The notes beneath the pieces were generated by a model. It was not told where the DNA came from. It saw only the letters and a program-made list of their open reading frames with translations, and made no database searches. Made by a program: the position numbers and the translations under genes. From positions 62,001 through 126,000 of the forward strand of contig JARBJD010000122.1 in the NCBI GenBank assembly GCA_033064195.1: 64,000 bases of DNA, read 5' to 3'. This stretch comes from Blattamonas nauphoetae. Taxonomy: Eukaryota > Preaxostyla > Oxymonadida. This document shows, one piece after another, positions 60,459 to 64,000 of this stretch (its first letter is position 1; every line of letters starts with the position of its first letter).

Positions 60459-61183
60459 AACGAGGCAGTCGAGCGGAATTCTGTTGAACAACTCACTCTC
60501 ACACGTCTTAAATTAACTTTTCTCGTCCATTTCACTCTCTGCATTGTCCTTTAATCTTGTTGACAAATGTGTGGGCAAAAATCTGATTTGGTGAAGTTGG
60601 TGTGTGTTGTGAAGAGCGAAATTAGTGATTGAGGTCACACCAAGGAATATCCTTGCCAGAATATCGTCCAGAAACGACCTGTCAAACACAGATCGCTAAA
60701 AGAATAATGTAAAGAACGAAAAAGAAGACAGAAACGGAGAGGTTGAGATGTGCAAATGAGTCGATGTTGGGTGTGATATGAGAACTGCTCGAATGAGACG
60801 TAAAGAAGAAAGTTGTTTTTGTGTGTAAGAAGAAGCAAGTTGAATTGGAGTACAAATGAGGTCAACAGAGTTGAACACAAGACAGGCAAGTGACTAATAT
60901 GTCGGAGAGGAGAGAAAGAACGATGCTGTGAAATCGGATCAATGTGTGTGGTGAGGAGGAAGAGAAAGAGTGGGTGTGTGTGCAGCTCGGGAAGACGTTT
61001 GTCATTTAGTTTGTTGAAATGGTGAGCGGAAAGAATCACATGATGTGTGATTTTGAATCAGCTCGTTTCTCGAATCGTTTGAGTCGAGGTTGGTTTTGTG
61101 AGATGAGATTAAATGATGATTTGAGATGAGAGGAAATGATGAGGATGTGAGATGATGATTGAAGGAGAGGTGATGGATGAGTG
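60459..61183. other. Gene-free stretch between convergent genes
   Basis: Contains the third copy of the dispersed hairpin repeat (60641-60715), a purine-rich GAGAAAGA region, and from about 61080 to 61180 a GATGA/TGAGATG-rich low-complexity run. It lies between the convergent 3' ends of the CCCH gene and the receptor-like gene. Confidence 0.5.
60641..60715 (+). repeat. Dispersed hairpin-bearing short repeat, copy 3
   Basis: Keeps CAAGG-AATAT-CCTTG, TCGTCCA...CGACCTGTCAA and CACAGA at the same spacings as the copies in arms A and A', with changes mostly in loops and linkers. Confidence 0.5.
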
Positions 61184-64000
61184 TCACGGATGCAAGACGA
61201 CGCCGTTGCCATCTGATTTCTTCTCAGTTTCTGCTAGTTCGTCTTTCGTCTTTCCGTTGAAGTGTTGAGAGATGCTCGACAGTGTCGGTCGCTTCAGGGG
61301 ATCAATTTGGAGGCAGTATTCGATCAGCTCCGCCATTTCGGGAGACACGCGATCCATTTTCGGAAGAATCCCGCTTCCCAGTTGTCGCTGAGCGTTGATC
61401 CCATCGATCTCCCCGAAGGGAACAAGACCAGTCTCAATTTCCCACAAGACAAGGCCGAGCCGAAAAACCGTCCCATGCCGAGCATCCACAATCTCCTTTC
61501 CATCTGCCTCTTCTGGCGGAACCCATCGCTGCTCCTCGTTCTGTCGGACTTCCCCCTTCTCTCCACCTTCCATCTGCGGTTACGAAATTGTCGCGATGTC
61601 TTTGGGAGCGTCAAGTCGGAAGAGGATGTCGTCATTCGCATCAAACAGAACCCAGTGCGACGTCAGCTTCGACAGAATCTCACAGTGCGGTCTCTCTCTC
61701 GCAAGACGGGCCAATCCACGCGTGATCTTCTGCTTCACTGCTTTCTTGTCCATCGTTTTCGGATTCAGAGTGTTCTGTTGGCTGTGTAGCCGGTGATAGA
61801 GTGTCTCTCGGACAACCACTGACACTTCCCCAACTTTCTCATCTCGAATGACAACTGCTTTCACAACTTGCTTGCTCGTTTCAGGCGGTTCTTCTGGGTC
61901 GACGAGAGGGAAAGAGGATGCTGTCAGATGCTTCTTCTCTTCATTCGTCGAGCGCGAGTCGTTGTCGGAGAATGTCAGAGCACTGTTCGCTTTGATCACG
62001 TTTGCTGACTGCTCAAAGTGATTGAATCCGAATTCCTCTTCAATCTTCATCTCAACTTGGTTCAGTTCTTCTGATTCCTGTTGAGCATCTTTCTTCGCTT
62101 TCGCTTTATTGTGGCGTCGACACATCAGAACAATCACGAGGAGCAAGATCACGAGAAGAGTAACCACAACTCCAATAATGATTGGAATCATCGTTTTCAT
62201 CATCTCCTTCGTGAATGCTTTCTTTTCCGACGCTGCCGTCACCTTCACAAGGAAGTCCGATGTCACCAAGTCATTTCCATATTTCAGACGACCTCGCCAT
62301 TCGGTCGCTTCGATCAGTCCCGAAAGATGCGTGTTCAATCCCAACGTGAGATTCAGATGCGTCTCGTTCCAGAATGTAGTCGGTGCAGAAGAAAGGTCGA
62401 CAGCAATGGAGTCAGATTCGTTCCCTTTCGAGAAGATCTCAAGAAACAACGAACACGGAATCAGTGTTGTTCCTTGCAGGCTGATTGAGAAGACTCCTGT
62501 TTTCCGATCTTTCGAGGACGAACACTCAGTTACAGTCAGAGTCGGGATGAACAGAGGAGCATCCACATCAACCAACTGCCCAGAAACTGAGCAGTCTGAC
62601 GAGATCCAAGCCGAAGGACTGTCTTTCGTCCCATCTCCTCCACTCAGACTCTGAATCGACACTGTCCCTCCATTTCGGCATCCGATGTTCCGATGGAACG
62701 ACGGGAACGACCAGTTTCCAGCCGAGTTGTCTTCGAACGCACTCGAATGAAGCGACACCGATCCTCCATCCACAACCAGAGCACCTGCCCCGATCTGAGT
62801 GAACGACGTCCACATCAACGACGATGACGTGCTTTCCAATTGCACCATTCCACCCGACCAGCTGCACAAGTCTTCTTCTTTTGATTCTGAGTTCTCCAAC
62901 ACTCCATCAAACACACAATTCTGCATCGTGATCGACGACTTTCCATTCGAAGCAGTCAGGAATGTCGATCCTTTCCAGTTCGACACAGAAACATGTTCCA
63001 GCTCAGCTGATTCGAATGACGAAAGTGAGATCAGAGCACACGACGACGAGAGAGACACAAAATGACAGTTCGTCAGCGTTAGCTTCCCTCCACTCAATTT
63101 CACAATCAAACTCCCAATTTCCGACGAGCTGCTCACATTCACTTTCAACAACACCAGAATCCCTCCTCTGTTCTCAAACACTCCTTCATCAGATGTCAGT
63201 TTGGAACCATCCACATTCGCCACAAGTTCGCTCATCGTCAGAGAATCCAATCCATTCGCTTCTCCATTCACAATCTGACCCTTCCCAACAACCAACAGCG
63301 ATCCAGAGTGTCGCAGCGAGCGAACAGCAACATCAAACCCATCAAACTCCATCCGAGATCCAAGTTCCCCATTTCCAGAGATCTTCACTGTTGCTTCATT
63401 CGTCAACCCTAAGCCAGTCTCAACGGTGCGACAAGGAAGCTTCACGTTCCCACACAGCGGATGGTCAGCCGAGCTCGATGTCGTCTCAACAACAATCTCA
63501 CCAGCAGTGCGGGCGTGGAAGCAGTACAGAAGCGAGTACGGGTTGAACTTCGAGTCGAAGGGGAGTGTCAACGGGTCTCGCTCGATCATCACACCCGAAA
63601 GAGCACAGCTCGTGTTCAATGTTCCTGTCCAGCTCTCCTCTTTCTCTGACTCCTCATGCCCTCCTTTCAACAGAACCCACTGAGTCTTCCCATTCGACAA
63701 GCTTCCAACCATTTTCGTGTTCAGCATCGAAACAGTGCTTGTCGCAGAGAGTGTGGCCTCGAGGATCGAAGGACCATCCGAACTTCGCGAGACATGCTCG
63801 AACGAGCATGACCCGATCACCACAGAACTCGAAGTGGAGAACAGTGAAGTCGTTGTGCTGATCGAAGACGACGTCACTCCATTCATGTCCAGCGATCCAT
63901 CTGACACTTCGATCAGAGGAACATTCAGAACAGACCCCGACGCAGAAGAGAGCGAGCAGGCCAGCAGAGAGAGGGAGGAATCGGTGGATGTGATGAACGA
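61184..64000 (-). CDS. Receptor-like membrane protein with kinase-like C-lobe, 5' partial, in-frame TAA
   Basis: The frame is open from the right edge of the window. About 570 residues of beta-rich, Ser/Val/Gly ectodomain (repeating strands like G-x-L-x-L-x-x-C-x-F, as in right-handed beta-helix proteins) lead to one transmembrane helix near 62210-62130 (I-P-I-I-I-G-V-V-V-T-L-L-V). A juxtamembrane region follows with V-R-E-T-L-Y-H-R-L-H and H-W-V-L-F-D. An in-frame TAA at 61582-61580 interrupts it. The same frame then continues R-W-V-P-P-E-E-A, V-F-R-L-G-L-V-L-W-E-I-E-T-G and D-P-L-K-R-P-T-L to 61184, a kinase C-lobe. The N-lobe Lys and catalytic HRD are absent, so a pseudokinase. The stop may be a real truncation, an error or readthrough; neighbours use TAA as a normal stop. 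Confidence 0.75.

Noticed and set aside
1-64000. Alternative genetic code with TAA/TAG as Gln (known in some oxymonads)
   Set aside because: TAA, TAG and TGA each end clearly homologous genes at matching positions in duplicated copies. Only one in-frame TAA was found.

Overview
The window looks like nuclear DNA from a protist of the oxymonad/Preaxostyla kind (Blattamonas is my best guess; the species is inferred, not proven). Genes are on both strands. Introns are short, many open with GTTTGT or a close variant, and they end in AG. TAA, TAG and TGA all terminate genes, so the code is standard. The families fit too: protein kinases with a SPRY-like tail, a TmcB-like multi-spanning membrane protein, a membrane receptor with a beta-rich ectodomain and a kinase-like end, and a locally expanded family of armadillo/HEAT-like proteins (ARM family below).

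Layout. The dominant structure is a large interrupted inverted duplication. Arm A (about 1676-3965) is repeated inverted as A' (about 45541-47830). Arm B (about 12715-18815) is repeated inverted as B' (about 37552-45115). Left A and B are separated by about 8.7 kb of unique DNA: remnants of a hypothetical gene, a coiled-coil/SPRY protein (5270-7356) and a 1515-residue kinase with a long tail (12277-7554, minus strand). In the right half A' and B' are only about 0.4 kb apart. The arms carry a GyrI-like protein, ARM-family genes, a dual-specificity-phosphatase-like protein that has lost its catalytic Cys, and a repeat-built secreted protein that resembles an antimicrobial peptide precursor.

The core (about 19-37 kb) holds ARM-family genes and pseudogenes, a kinase/SPRY gene (24502-26451) and the TmcB-like gene (31357-26780). 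Four DNA transposons can be delimited to the base, three of them with an inferred or present empty site: a Tc1/mariner element in B' (43487-44940, TA duplication, empty site preserved in B); a MULE-like element (20330-23680, 9-bp duplication) splitting an ARM gene; a hAT-like element nested in it (20437-23303, 8-bp duplication) carrying an alanyl-tRNA synthetase editing-domain fragment; and a 597-bp foldback element (32910-33506, TCA duplication) in another ARM gene.

The right flank (48-64 kb) has two tandem kinase/SPRY genes with the same exon plan, a short ARM-family gene, a helical-repeat protein, a Pho80-type cyclin, a thioredoxin, a long CCCH zinc-finger protein and, running off the right edge, the receptor-like gene with an in-frame TAA. 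Two degenerate tRNA-like sequences are present. Exon structures given here were worked out by hand from splice signals and frame.
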